A stretch of DNA of 16,249 nucleotides from an uncultured Flavobacteriales bacterium (GTDB taxonomy: Bacteria > Bacteroidota > Bacteroidia > Palsa-965): NCBI GenBank assembly GCA_946478675.1, contig CAMLEF010000065.1, positions 1-16,249 of the forward strand, in the 5' to 3' direction. The notes under the pieces were generated by a model, which saw only the letters and a list, made by a program, of their open reading frames with translations, did not search any database and was not told the origin of the DNA. The first letter of the stretch is position 1. Each line of letters begins with the position of its first letter. Positions 6,580 to 13,245 of this stretch are shown in pieces. Made by a program: the position numbers and the translations under genes.

Positions 6580-8047
6580 CGGCATCTCCGAAGAACAGCT
6601 CGAAGCGTTGCTGCGGCATGCGTTTCCCGTGCAGGAGCTCAACGAACCTGTCATGGACACGATGGCCCGACACCTGTTTTCCGCCGCACCGGCAATCGCG
6701 CTGGATGCCGCCAAAGAGCAGGCGCTGCTCGAAAAACTTTCCCGCAATTTTCCCCGTCGCCGCAACTGGCGGTTGAATTTTCTCTGGCTGACGTTGCTGC
6801 TGGCGTTTATCGGCGCTGCTGTTTTCTACAATTACCAGAAGCAGGACGACAGCACCGCATTTATTCCGCAGCTGCCTTCTCCGCAAAAAGAAAATGCACC
6901 TGTTGCTGCCGTTCCCGATTCGCAGCAGGTGACGAAAACGGAAACGCCGGAAGTGCTCAGCACGATTTCCGAGCCGCTTCCGTTGCCGGCCTTCATCCAG
7001 GAAAAAGACACGACACTTCCAATAGCCGATGTGCCGCAACCTTTTTATGCGAATCACGGCATGCACATCCCGGAAGAAGTTTCTTATTCGTACGAAGACG
7101 TGCCGACGCTTTCGGAAGAAACGAAACAGCAAACGGCGAAAGACAAACAACGAATCCTGCGCACGATCGGGGCCAAACGCAGCAGCTTTTTATTGATCCC
7201 CGAAGGCGCAACCAATGTCGACGGAAAGCTGACGAAGGTGAGCAGCTTCTCGATGAAAGCCTCAGAAGTGACGAATCTCGAATACCGCACGTTCCTGAAC
7301 GATCTGCTCCTACAAGGCCGCACTGAAGATTATCTTATCGCGCAACCGGTGAAGAACGGCTGGGCAGCGGCCGGATTGCCGGACTTCGACAATTTCTATT
7401 TCACGAGTAAAAAGTACAACGACTTTCCGGCGGTGAACATGTCGCGGAAAGGCGCGCAGCTGTATTGCGAATGGCTGACGGCTTCGATGAAAGAAGCGAT
7501 CACGAACAAAGAGGTGAAATGGTCCGCAGGAAAAATGCCGGACTTCCGTTTGCCGTCGAATGCCGAATGGATCTACGCAGCGCGCGGCGGCGACACGACG
7601 ATGATGTATCCCTGGGGCAAAGTCAATCCGAACAGCACGCAGAACAGGAACGGCTGCTTCCTCTGCAATTTCAATTACACGGCATCGAAAGCAACGCTCG
7701 GTGAGGTGAAGATCTGCGCCGGTTATTCGAAGTTGCACCAGCGCGGTTATCCTCAACCAGTCGTGACGACTGCTGGGCTCGCCATCGATTCGCTGCTGAC
7801 GGCGCCGGTATATTCGTACAACCCGAACGATTTCGGATTGTACTGCATGCTCGGCAACGTTTCGGAAATGGTTTGGGCAGGATCTACCGCAGGAGAAAAT
7901 CCAGGTGAGGCCCGCGCGCTGGGCGCCAGCTGGAACACTGCCGTCGACAATGTGAAGATCGAATCGGCGGAACAATACGCCGGTGTTACCGAAGGCAGCG
8001 CGATGATCGGCTTTCGCCCGGTGATGACGTATGCATCGGGGAATTGA
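6554..8047 (+). CDS. Single-pass membrane protein with FGE/SUMF1-like (GldJ/GldK-type) C-terminal domain; putative regulator of the ECF sigma factor
   Basis: 497 residues. An N-terminal cytoplasmic part (1-70) of charged helices is followed by one membrane helix (about 74-93, LNFLWLTLLLAFIGAAVFY), a Pro/Gln-rich linker (95-185) and an FGE-sulfatase (SUMF1) domain from about 205 to 495. Domain marks are SSFLLIPEGAT, SEVTNLEYRTFLND, FPAVNMSRKGAQLYCEW, FRLPSNAEWIYAARGGD, YPWG, FGLYCMLGNVSEMVW and MIGFRP near the end. The paired Cys used by catalytic FGE in the last strands are absent (GASWNTAVDNV instead), so it is probably non-enzymatic, like GldJ/GldK. The ATG at 6554 overlaps the sigma gene by 26 nt. 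That overlap and topology are my reasons to propose an anti-sigma or sensor role; it shows no recognisable classical anti-sigma domain such as a zinc-binding ZAS motif. Confidence 0.88.
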   Translation: MKNMEQPGNGISEEQLEALLRHAFPVQELNEPVMDTMARHLFSAAPAIALDAAKEQALLEKLSRNFPRRRNWRLNFLWLTLLLAFIGAAVFYNYQKQDDSTAFIPQLPSPQKENAPVAAVPDSQQVTKTETPEVLSTISEPLPLPAFIQEKDTTLPIADVPQPFYANHGMHIPEEVSYSYEDVPTLSEETKQQTAKDKQRILRTIGAKRSSFLLIPEGATNVDGKLTKVSSFSMKASEVTNLEYRTFLNDLLLQGRTEDYLIAQPVKNGWAAAGLPDFDNFYFTSKKYNDFPAVNMSRKGAQLYCEWLTASMKEAITNKEVKWSAGKMPDFRLPSNAEWIYAARGGDTTMMYPWGKVNPNSTQNRNGCFLCNFNYTASKATLGEVKICAGYSKLHQRGYPQPVVTTAGLAIDSLLTAPVYSYNPNDFGLYCMLGNVSEMVWAGSTAGENPGEARALGASWNTAVDNVKIESAEQYAGVTEGSAMIGFRPVMTYASGN

Positions 8048-8122
8048 TGCGCAGAAAACTCACACGGAAGTAGTATTGGTTAGCTGGCGGGGCAAAGGGA
8101 TATTCGTGCAAGAATTAATCCT

Positions 8123-8800
8123 ATGTCCCACCTTCGTTTTCTTACGTTCGCTTTTCTTGCATTCGCGCTTCACAGTTCCGCCCAGCATGCGCCGCTGATG
8201 ACGTTTTACCGCGGATACGTTTTCGTCGATCGCGCGAAGCTCGACTACAACTCCACGAATGCGAACGGCTCGTCCAGCGCGACGAACGCCGGTTTTGCGC
8301 CCGGCATTCACTTCACCGTTGCGCCTCCGTACAGATGGGATTTCGATCCCGCGGTCGATCACATCCGGCTGGGCTACCTGATCAGCGGGCAGGTCGGCTA
8401 CGGCAAATCCGGGAACGGCAATCACTGGATCCCGTACATCTTCGACATCGGGATGTGGGGCAGCTACTACGCCGGGCCGCTGCTGGAAGCCGGCATGCAA
8501 TATTCACCGATCGGCGTTTACGGTTACAGCAGTTACGCTTTCTTCGGCAGCAACCTCACGCTGAAGCTGCGCATCTGGAACCTGCAGGCAGAATACGGCC
8601 GCGAAGGCGACGGCATTGTCCGCGGCTGCTTCAAACCGCGTTTCGATTCACCGGCCATTCAGCATTTCGGATTTTATTTCAACCACAACGCGCTGTTTGC
8701 CGGCGTACGTTTCATCAACGTCGTGCTGAATGAAGATCCGCGCTATTACAAGAAAATGCACGAGCTGCGTTTCGTAGTCGGCTTCTCATTCGACTCCTGA
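8123..8800 (+). CDS. Exported protein of unknown function
   Basis: 225 residues with a Sec signal peptide (FLTFAFLAFALHSSA, cleavage probably A20|Q21). The mature part is rich in Gly, Tyr and Phe with alternating polar/hydrophobic stretches (HIRLGYLISGQVGYG, AGMQYSPIGVYGYSSYAFFG, LRFVVGFSFDS ending in Phe-x-x-Ser), which would fit an outer-membrane beta-barrel, but I recognise no family. It starts 75 nt after the FGE-like gene in the same direction, so it may be co-transcribed with the sigma pair. The ATG at 8123 is the first start before the signal peptide. Codon choice resembles the neighbours. Confidence 0.8.
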   Translation: MSHLRFLTFAFLAFALHSSAQHAPLMTFYRGYVFVDRAKLDYNSTNANGSSSATNAGFAPGIHFTVAPPYRWDFDPAVDHIRLGYLISGQVGYGKSGNGNHWIPYIFDIGMWGSYYAGPLLEAGMQYSPIGVYGYSSYAFFGSNLTLKLRIWNLQAEYGREGDGIVRGCFKPRFDSPAIQHFGFYFNHNALFAGVRFINVVLNEDPRYYKKMHELRFVVGFSFDS

Positions 8801-8869
8801 GTTAACACAGCGGAAACGTTCCTTACACAAATTTCATTTTCGCGTAAGAATGACGGAACGCGCGGCCGG

Positions 8870-8877
8870 TAGCTTTG
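8870..8877 (+). promoter_or_regulatory. Bacteroidota -7 box upstream of the CarboxypepD-like gene
   Basis: TAGCTTTG matches TAnnTTTG exactly and ends 16 nt before the ATG at 8894, giving a short leader. The -33 position (about 8847-8850, AGAA) does not match TTTG. Confidence 0.45.
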
Positions 8878-8893
8878 CGGTATCATTTTCTTC

Positions 8894-9205
8894 ATGAAAA
8901 AGTTACTGCCGCTTATCGCACTGCTGCTCCTCAGCCTTCGTCTCTCCGCCGGGAATCCCGTGATGTTCGTCAACGGAACCGTCACCGACAAAACGACGAA
9001 TGAAACGCTTGCCGGTGTAGAAGTGCGCGTCAAAGGAACCGCCATCGTCGTGTACACCGACTTCGACGGTCACTTCTATCTTCCCGATCTTCCTGCCGGC
9101 GCGTACGAACTGGAATTCCGTTACCTCACCTACTCTTCCACGCAGGCAGTAACCGACAACTGCGATCATTGCACTTCGCTCGCAGTGGAGATGTCGGCAC
9201 GATAG
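8894..9205 (+). CDS. Small exported protein, stand-alone CarboxypepD_reg-like domain
   Basis: 103 residues. The signal peptide is MKKLLPLIALLLLSLRLSAG. The rest is a single CarboxypepD_reg-like (SusC-plug-type) beta-sandwich: GTVTDKTTNETLAGVEVRV (28-46), then YTDFDGHFYLPDLPAGAYEL (54-73) and FRYLTYSS. In Bacteroidota this domain usually begins large TonB-dependent receptors; here nothing follows it, since the stop at 9203-9205 is abutted by a hairpin. A CDHC pair (90-93) near the end could bind metal or form a disulfide. No receptor gene is adjacent, so its partner is unknown. The start is supported by the -7 box just upstream. Confidence 0.88.
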   Translation: MKKLLPLIALLLLSLRLSAGNPVMFVNGTVTDKTTNETLAGVEVRVKGTAIVVYTDFDGHFYLPDLPAGAYELEFRYLTYSSTQAVTDNCDHCTSLAVEMSAR

Positions 9206-9207
9206 AC

Positions 9208-9267
9208 GGTCGGTCAGCGGTCGGTTGTCAGTCGAAACCGAATGACCAACCGACCACTAACCGACCG
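9208..9267. repeat. Inverted repeat, same word family as 3016-3068
   Basis: The left arm around 9208-9229 (GGTCGGTCAGCGGTCGGTTG) and the right arm 9244-9267 pair with two or three mismatches across a 14-nt loop. It begins two bases after the TAG of the CarboxypepD-like gene. No T-tract follows, so terminator function is less certain than for 3008-3068. Its words (CGGTCGGT, GGTCGGTTGTC) are shared with that element. Confidence 0.7.
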
Positions 9268-9400
9268 ACAACATTCGCTGGAAAATTCTTTCCGTAGCCC
9301 CTACTTTAATCTCCTCTTTAACAGCTCGTTACCCTTCATGTAAACATAACGTTACGCTATCATTAGTCGAAGATCAACGCCTGCCGGACATTTGTATAGA

Positions 9401-9419
9401 GAGTTGAAGAAATCAACTC
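9401..9419 (+). promoter_or_regulatory. Small hairpin in the leader of the MORN-repeat gene
   Basis: GAGTTGA (9401-9407) and TCAACTC (9413-9419) form a perfect 7-bp inverted repeat with a 5-nt loop, 31 nt before the chosen ATG. It could be an mRNA leader structure or an operator; sequence alone does not decide. The rest of 9268-9400 holds no gene. Confidence 0.35.
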
Positions 9420-9450
9420 CGGGAAGTTTAACCCAATAATGACGTCAGCT

Positions 9451-9918
9451 ATGAAAAAGACGATCTTCCTCCTCGCCCTGCTGCTTTCGACGATGTTGAT
9501 GCACGCGCAGGTTTCCATCCTCAACGGTTTGTACGTGGATGCATCGGGCAATTTATTTACCGGCACATTCACGCAGCAATACGAGAACGGCAATAAAAAA
9601 TCCGAGCTCAATATCATCAACGGCAAAGCGGACGGCTTCGCGGTTTATTATTACGAAGGCGGACAGAAAATGGAAGCCGGACGTTTCCTCAACGGGTTAC
9701 GCGAAGGCCTCTGGGAAAACTGGAGTGAAAGCGGCGTAAAAACCGGTGAAGCGAATTACAAAGCCGGACAAAAAGACGGCATGTGGCTCGTGTGGGATGA
9801 GCAGGGCATGAAGCGCATGGAAATGCATTACGTGAACGGACAGAAGAGCGGCACCTGGCGCATGTGGGACGAGAAAGGCACGCTGACCGGCGAACGCACG
9901 TATTCGGAAGCGCAGTAG
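9451..9918 (+). CDS. Exported MORN_2/YwqK-like repeat protein
   Basis: 155 residues. The signal peptide is MKKTIFLLALLLSTMLMHAQ (A19|Q20 cleavage likely). The mature part has about five tandem repeats of roughly 23 residues (41-155) of the form Y-x-x-G-x-K-x-x-E-x-x-Y-x-x-G-x-x-x-G-x-W: for example YYYEGGQKMEAGRFLNGLRE, NWSESGVKTGEANYKAGQKD and VWDEQGMKRMEMHYVNGQKS. This is the MORN_2 family, often labelled YwqK antitoxin, but with an export signal and no toxin gene beside it an antitoxin role is unlikely. An in-frame ATG at 9439 would add MTSA; 9451 is preferred because it gives a canonical signal peptide. Followed by a strong terminator. Confidence 0.9.
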   Translation: MKKTIFLLALLLSTMLMHAQVSILNGLYVDASGNLFTGTFTQQYENGNKKSELNIINGKADGFAVYYYEGGQKMEAGRFLNGLREGLWENWSESGVKTGEANYKAGQKDGMWLVWDEQGMKRMEMHYVNGQKSGTWRMWDEKGTLTGERTYSEAQ

Positions 9919-9940
9919 GACAGACAGCAGTTTAAAATGC

Positions 9941-9973
9941 AAGCACGGTTTTTCTCCGTGCTTTTTTATTTTT
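9941..9973 (+). terminator. Intrinsic terminator after the MORN-repeat gene
   Basis: AAGCACGG (9941-9948) pairs perfectly with CCGTGCTT (9956-9963) across a 7-nt loop, followed by a T-rich run (TTTTTTATTTTT) to 9973. It lies 22 nt after the plus-strand stop and 17 nt before the end of the convergent ABC-F gene, which it may also help to terminate. Confidence 0.9.
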
Positions 9974-9990
9974 CACCGGTTATTGTTCGC

Positions 9991-11880
9991 CTACATCAAC
10001 TCCGCCAGCTCCATCCAGCGAAACGTTTTCTCATCGAGCTGCGTTTCGATCTCTGCAAATCGCACGGAAAGCTTCTGCAGCTCGACGTGATCTTCGAGCG
10101 TCGCCATTTTCATCGTGATCTCCGCTTTCTCTTTTTCCAGCTTCGGAATTTCTTTCTCCAGCTGCTCGAATTCGAATTTCTCTTTGAAAGAAGGCTTGCG
10201 TTTTCCGTCGGCTGCTTTCTGCGCTGACTCGGCCGGTGCGGCTGCGGCTACTTCTTTCTCTTCCGTCTTCTTCGTTTCTTCTTTCGTTTCCTGCTGCTCG
10301 CGCCATTGCGAATAGTTGCCGGGGAAATCGCGGATCATGCCTTCGCCTTCGAACACGAACAGGTGATCGACAAGCTTGTCCATGAAGTAACGGTCGTGCG
10401 AAACGATGATCACGCAGCCGGGGAAATCGCCGAGAAAATCTTCGAGCACGCTCAGCGTGAGAATATCGAGATCGTTCGTCGGCTCGTCGAGAATGAGGAA
10501 GTTCGGGTTCTTCATCAGCACCGTCAAGAGGTACAGGCGACGGCGTTCTCCTCCGCTCAGCGATGAGACGTAGTTGTAATGCGTATTCGGCGCAAACAGG
10601 AAACGCTGCAGCATCTGCGACGCCGAAAGTTTGCTGCCGTCTGCCAGCGGAAAAAATTCAGCGATGTCCTTCACCACTTCGATCACGCGCTTGTCTTCGG
10701 AGAGCTTGATGCCCTGCTGCGAATAATAACCGAACACGACGGTTTCGCCCTGCTGGATCTTGCCGCTGTCGAACGGCTCTACGCCCATGATGATATTGAG
10801 CAGCGTCGATTTGCCGACACCGTTTTTCCCGACGATACCGATCTTCTCGCCGCGCTTGAACGTGTAATCGAACTTGTCGAGGATCTTTTTCTCGCCGAAA
10901 TTTTTGCTGATGCGGATGAGCTCGAGAATTTTTCCGCCGAGACGCGTCATCTTTACCTCGAGCTTCAATTCTTCTTCCACTTTTTTGCCGCGCGCTTTTT
11001 CGGCAACGTCCTTGAACGCGTCTTTGCGTGCTTTCGCTTTCGTTCCGCGCGCACGCGGCATTTTGCGCACCCAGATCAATTCGCGGCGGAAGAGATTGCG
11101 CGCTTTCTCCAGCGAGCTCTGCTCCTCCTCTTCCCGCTGCGCCTTGCGCTCGATGTAATAGCTGAAATCGCCGTCGTACGTATACAGCTGCGCATTATCC
11201 AACTCGATGATGCGGTTGCAGACGCGATCGAGAAAGTAACGGTCGTGCGTGACGAGCAGCAGCGTTACGTCGCGCGAAACGAGGTAATGCTCCAGCCATT
11301 CGATCATGTCGATGTCGAGATGGTTCTTCGGTTCGTCGAGGATGAGCAGCTCGGGCTCGGAGATGAGCAGGCGCACGAGCGCGAGACGTTTGCGTTGTCC
11401 CCCGGAAAGCGTTTCCACTTTCTGTGTGAAAACCTCGAAGCCCATCTTCGAGAGCATCGTCTTGATGCGTGATTCGTGGTCCCAGGCTTTGGCGCTTTCC
11501 ATCTTCGCCGTCGCTTCCTGCAAACGCTGCTGCGCCGCAGGACTATGATCGTTCACGGTAGCTTCACTCGCCGCTTCGAACTCGCGCACGAGGCGAAAGA
11601 TCTCTCCTTCGCCGTCGAGCACGGCGTCAATTACTGTTTGCTGCAGATCGAACTTCGGCTCCTGCTCGAGCATGCCGATCGATAATCCTTTGCGGATCGC
11701 GACACGGCCGCTGTCGGGAACGTCTTTGCCCGAGAGAATGTTCAGCAACGTCGATTTTCCTGCGCCGTTACGCGCCACCAATGCCACTTTGTCGCCATCG
11801 GCCAAACCGAAGCTGACATTCTTAAACAACACACGTTCGCCGTAAGCACGGGAAATATTTTCGACAGAGAGGAGATTCAC
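9991..11880 (-). CDS. uup: ABC-F family ATPase, Uup-like
   Basis: 629 residues with two ABC domains and no membrane segments. ABC1: Walker A ARNGAGKST (36-44), signature LSGGQRKRL (158-166), Walker B LLILDEPKNHLD (178-189), His switch THDRYF (211-216). The charged interdomain linker spans about 245-310. ABC2: Walker A GKNGVGKST (351-359), signature LSGGERRR (441-448), Walker B ILDEPTNDLD (463-472), SHDRYF (494-499). A Lys/Glu-rich C-terminal extension (about 528-629) looks like the Uup coiled coil. ABC-F proteins act on ribosomes in translation; Uup is also linked to DNA structure tolerance in E. coli. In ABC1 the family motif DEPTNHLD reads DEPKNHLD (Lys185). The ATG at 11880 lies only 4 nt after a perfect -7 box, so the message may be nearly leaderless. 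Confidence 0.95.
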   Translation of the reverse strand: MNLLSVENISRAYGERVLFKNVSFGLADGDKVALVARNGAGKSTLLNILSGKDVPDSGRVAIRKGLSIGMLEQEPKFDLQQTVIDAVLDGEGEIFRLVREFEAASEATVNDHSPAAQQRLQEATAKMESAKAWDHESRIKTMLSKMGFEVFTQKVETLSGGQRKRLALVRLLISEPELLILDEPKNHLDIDMIEWLEHYLVSRDVTLLLVTHDRYFLDRVCNRIIELDNAQLYTYDGDFSYYIERKAQREEEEQSSLEKARNLFRRELIWVRKMPRARGTKAKARKDAFKDVAEKARGKKVEEELKLEVKMTRLGGKILELIRISKNFGEKKILDKFDYTFKRGEKIGIVGKNGVGKSTLLNIIMGVEPFDSGKIQQGETVVFGYYSQQGIKLSEDKRVIEVVKDIAEFFPLADGSKLSASQMLQRFLFAPNTHYNYVSSLSGGERRRLYLLTVLMKNPNFLILDEPTNDLDILTLSVLEDFLGDFPGCVIIVSHDRYFMDKLVDHLFVFEGEGMIRDFPGNYSQWREQQETKEETKKTEEKEVAAAAPAESAQKAADGKRKPSFKEKFEFEQLEKEIPKLEKEKAEITMKMATLEDHVELQKLSVRFAEIETQLDEKTFRWMELAELM

Positions 11881-11884
11881 GCCG

Positions 11885-11892
11885 CAAAGGTA
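11885..11892 (-). promoter_or_regulatory. -7 box for the ABC-F gene
   Basis: On the minus strand TACCTTTG matches TAnnTTTG exactly and is followed by CGGC and the ATG at 11880. No TTTG is seen at the -33 distance. The start of transcription would fall at or next to the start codon. Confidence 0.5.
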
Positions 11893-11895
11893 CGA

Positions 11896-11950
11896 GTAAT
11901 CGTGTGTCAGGCTTCGGTACGCTCCGCTACTCAGCCTGACACGCGATTAC
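11896..11950. repeat. REP-like hairpin, copy 1
   Basis: Arms 11896-11913 (GTAATCGTGTGTCAGGCT) and 11933-11950 (AGCCTGACACGCGATTAC) are complementary over 18 bp with one mismatch, around a 19-nt loop. In reverse complement it carries the core GTCAGGCTGAGTAGCGGAGC found again at 12144-12190. It sits just upstream of the ABC-F promoter. The region 11881-12189 holds only these repeats and a small inverted repeat AGCTCACA/TGTGAGCT near 11994-12023; no gene is seen. Confidence 0.75.
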
Positions 11951-12040
11951 TGATTTTCACGTGCTTCTTTGTTTCTTTCGCTCGTGTTCAGGAAAGCTCA
12001 CAATATTCTCACCGCTGTGAGCTAAGTAACAGAGCATGTT

Positions 12041-12170
12041 TCCGAATCATCAGAGAATTCAGTAATCCCATTACTGCGTGGCTGTCAAGCTGAGTAGCGG
12101 AGCTCACTCCGAAATCATAAGCATTCAGCAGTTCCATTATTACGCGGCTGTCAGGCTGAGTAGCGGAGCG
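12041..12170. repeat. Two direct copies of a 63-nt unit, 67 nt apart
   Basis: 12041-12103 and 12108-12170 align along their length (TCCGAA, TCAT, ATTCAG, CCATTA, GGCTGTCA, GCTGAGTAGCGGAGC in the same order). Substitutions are mostly transitions and there is a one-base gap on each side. Both end in the REP-like core. The first copy has lost its closing arm; the second continues into the hairpin at 12144-12190. Confidence 0.65.
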
Positions 12171-12190
12171 TATCGAAGCCTGGCAGCCGC
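12144..12190. repeat. REP-like hairpin, complete copy abutting the rhomboid stop
   Basis: GCGGCTGTCAGGCT (12144-12157) pairs with AGCCTGGCAGCCGC (12177-12190), 14 bp with one G-T type mismatch, across a 19-nt loop nearly identical to that of copy 1. Its right edge is the last base of the rhomboid stop codon, so the hairpin begins immediately after translation ends. No T-tract follows on the minus strand. Confidence 0.7.
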
Positions 12191-13020
12191 TACTCCTCCG
12201 CATCCTTCTCCTTGTAGATGTATTTGATCTGCAACGGAGGAGTCTGTTGTTCGTTATGCTCATGCCCGTGCGGAGGCTTGTGCTGCTCGTGATGCTGATG
12301 TTCGTGCGGAGGCGTATGGTGCTCCTGATGCTCCTGCCCATGCGAAGGAGTATGTTGTCCATGATGAGGATGACCGTGCGGATGATGCTGGTGCTCTTCA
12401 TAGGGAAACGCAGGCTCCTCTTCTTCTTTTTCTTCTTCGAAATATTTTCTCGGCTGCGGACCTTCTTTGCGCAAAACGATCGCGAGGATCAACCCGGTCA
12501 ACCCGCCGTACAAATGCGCTTCCCACGAGACCTGCGGATCGAAAGGAAATATTCCCCACACCATGCTGCCGTAGAGGAAGACGACGAGCATCGAGATCAT
12601 GCCGAGCTGCGGATGATGCCGGCGAATGAGCCCGCTAAAAAAAAGAAACGCCGCAAGCCCGTAGATCACGCCGCTCGCGCCGAGGTGAATCGCCTGCCGC
12701 GCGAACAGCCAGAGCAGCACGCCGTTCAGCAGGTACACCAGCCAGAATACTTTCCCGGCGACCTCGCGATACGAATTGAAGAGCAGGTAACCGAGCACCA
12801 GCAGCGGCAGCGTGTTGCCCAGCAAATGTCCCCATCCCGCATGCAGCAACGGCGACGTGATGATGCCGCGCAATCCTTCCAGCGTTCGCGGGTAAACGGA
12901 ATATTTCCCCCAGTTTTCCTGCAGGAATCCCTGCGTCACCTGGATGAGCCAAAGCAGCACGACGAACGTGAAAGGAAATAATTCCTTCAGCAGAATTTTA
13001 TGCCGCGAGAAAAAGCTCAT
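12190..13020 (-). CDS. Rhomboid family intramembrane serine protease with a His-rich C-terminal tail
   Basis: 276 residues. A hydrophobic core (about 12-184) gives roughly six membrane segments. Rhomboid marks: HAGWGHLLGN (60-69, the H-x-x-G-N motif), GASG with nucleophile Ser116 in HLGASGVIYG, and His169 in WEAHLYGGLTG, completing the Ser-His dyad. Rhomboids cut substrates within the membrane; the substrate is unknown. After an acidic stretch (FEEEKEEEEP, 194-203) the tail has 20 His in residues 210-255 and then ends LQIKYIYKEKDAEE. The tail contains three tandem 12-residue repeats (223-258). The ATG at 13020 is 4 nt after a -7-like box. The tail is unusual for the family and looks metal-binding. 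Confidence 0.93.
   Translation of the reverse strand: MSFFSRHKILLKELFPFTFVVLLWLIQVTQGFLQENWGKYSVYPRTLEGLRGIITSPLLHAGWGHLLGNTLPLLVLGYLLFNSYREVAGKVFWLVYLLNGVLLWLFARQAIHLGASGVIYGLAAFLFFSGLIRRHHPQLGMISMLVVFLYGSMVWGIFPFDPQVSWEAHLYGGLTGLILAIVLRKEGPQPRKYFEEEKEEEEPAFPYEEHQHHPHGHPHHGQHTPSHGQEHQEHHTPPHEHQHHEQHKPPHGHEHNEQQTPPLQIKYIYKEKDAEE
12247..12354 (-). repeat. Three 36-nt coding repeats in the rhomboid tail
   Basis: Codons 223-258 form three 12-residue units (HTPSHGQEHQEH, HTPPHEHQHHEQ, HKPPHGHEHNEQ), followed by QTPP, the start of a fourth. The units are diverged at DNA level but in register and in frame. Confidence 0.75.
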
Positions 13021-13024
13021 CAGT

Positions 13025-13032
13025 TAAAGATA
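13025..13032 (-). promoter_or_regulatory. Candidate -7 box for the rhomboid gene
   Basis: TATCTTTA on the minus strand differs from TAnnTTTG only at the last base. Like the ABC-F box it lies within a few nucleotides of the ATG, implying a very short leader. No -33 box is evident. Confidence 0.35.
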
Positions 13033-13089
13033 GACCAGTCGTCTGTCAATCGCCGTGCCAGCGGCCGGAAACTGACGGAGTGGCAGGGT

Positions 13090-13165
13090 AGTTCGGAGTT
13101 TTGAGTTGGGAGTTCGGAGTCTGAAGCAGTGATTGCTCCGAACTCCCAACTCCGGACTCAAGACT
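13090..13165. repeat. Inverted repeat with exact 7-nt units (AGTTNGG type) between divergent genes
   Basis: The left arm 13090-13120 consists of four 7-nt units of consensus AGTTNGG (AGTTCGG at 13090 and 13111, AGTTTTG at 13097, AGTTGGG at 13104) plus AGT. The right arm 13136-13165 is four 7-nt units starting CTCCGAA and CTCCCAA. GAGTTGGGAGTTCGGAG pairs perfectly (17 bp) across a 16-nt loop. Both flanking genes point away from it. Confidence 0.85.
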
Positions 13166-13214
13166 AATAATGGCACATTCATGTTCGCTTAATATTCGGG
13201 TAATGCTGCAGGAG

Positions 13215-13222
13215 TAATCTTG
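13215..13222 (+). promoter_or_regulatory. Candidate -7 box for the 71-codon gene
   Basis: TAATCTTG differs from TAnnTTTG at one position and ends 23 nt before the ATG at 13246. It supports the small ORF being expressed. Confidence 0.4.
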
Positions 13223-13245
13223 TATCAGCAACAAAACAAAGCAAC

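Noticed and set aside
9451..9918. Toxin-antitoxin role for the YwqK-like protein
   Set aside because: It has a Sec signal and MORN_2 repeats, and no toxin-like gene is adjacent; the antitoxin label for this family is inherited annotation.
10579..11472. 297-codon plus-strand open frame opposite the ABC-F gene
   Set aside because: Shadow of the ABC-F coding strand, which carries all Walker and signature motifs.
12009..12401. Minus-strand frame with repeated SATQ-type peptides
   Set aside because: The repeats are translations of the REP-like DNA units, and the upstream half overlaps the rhomboid tail in another frame.
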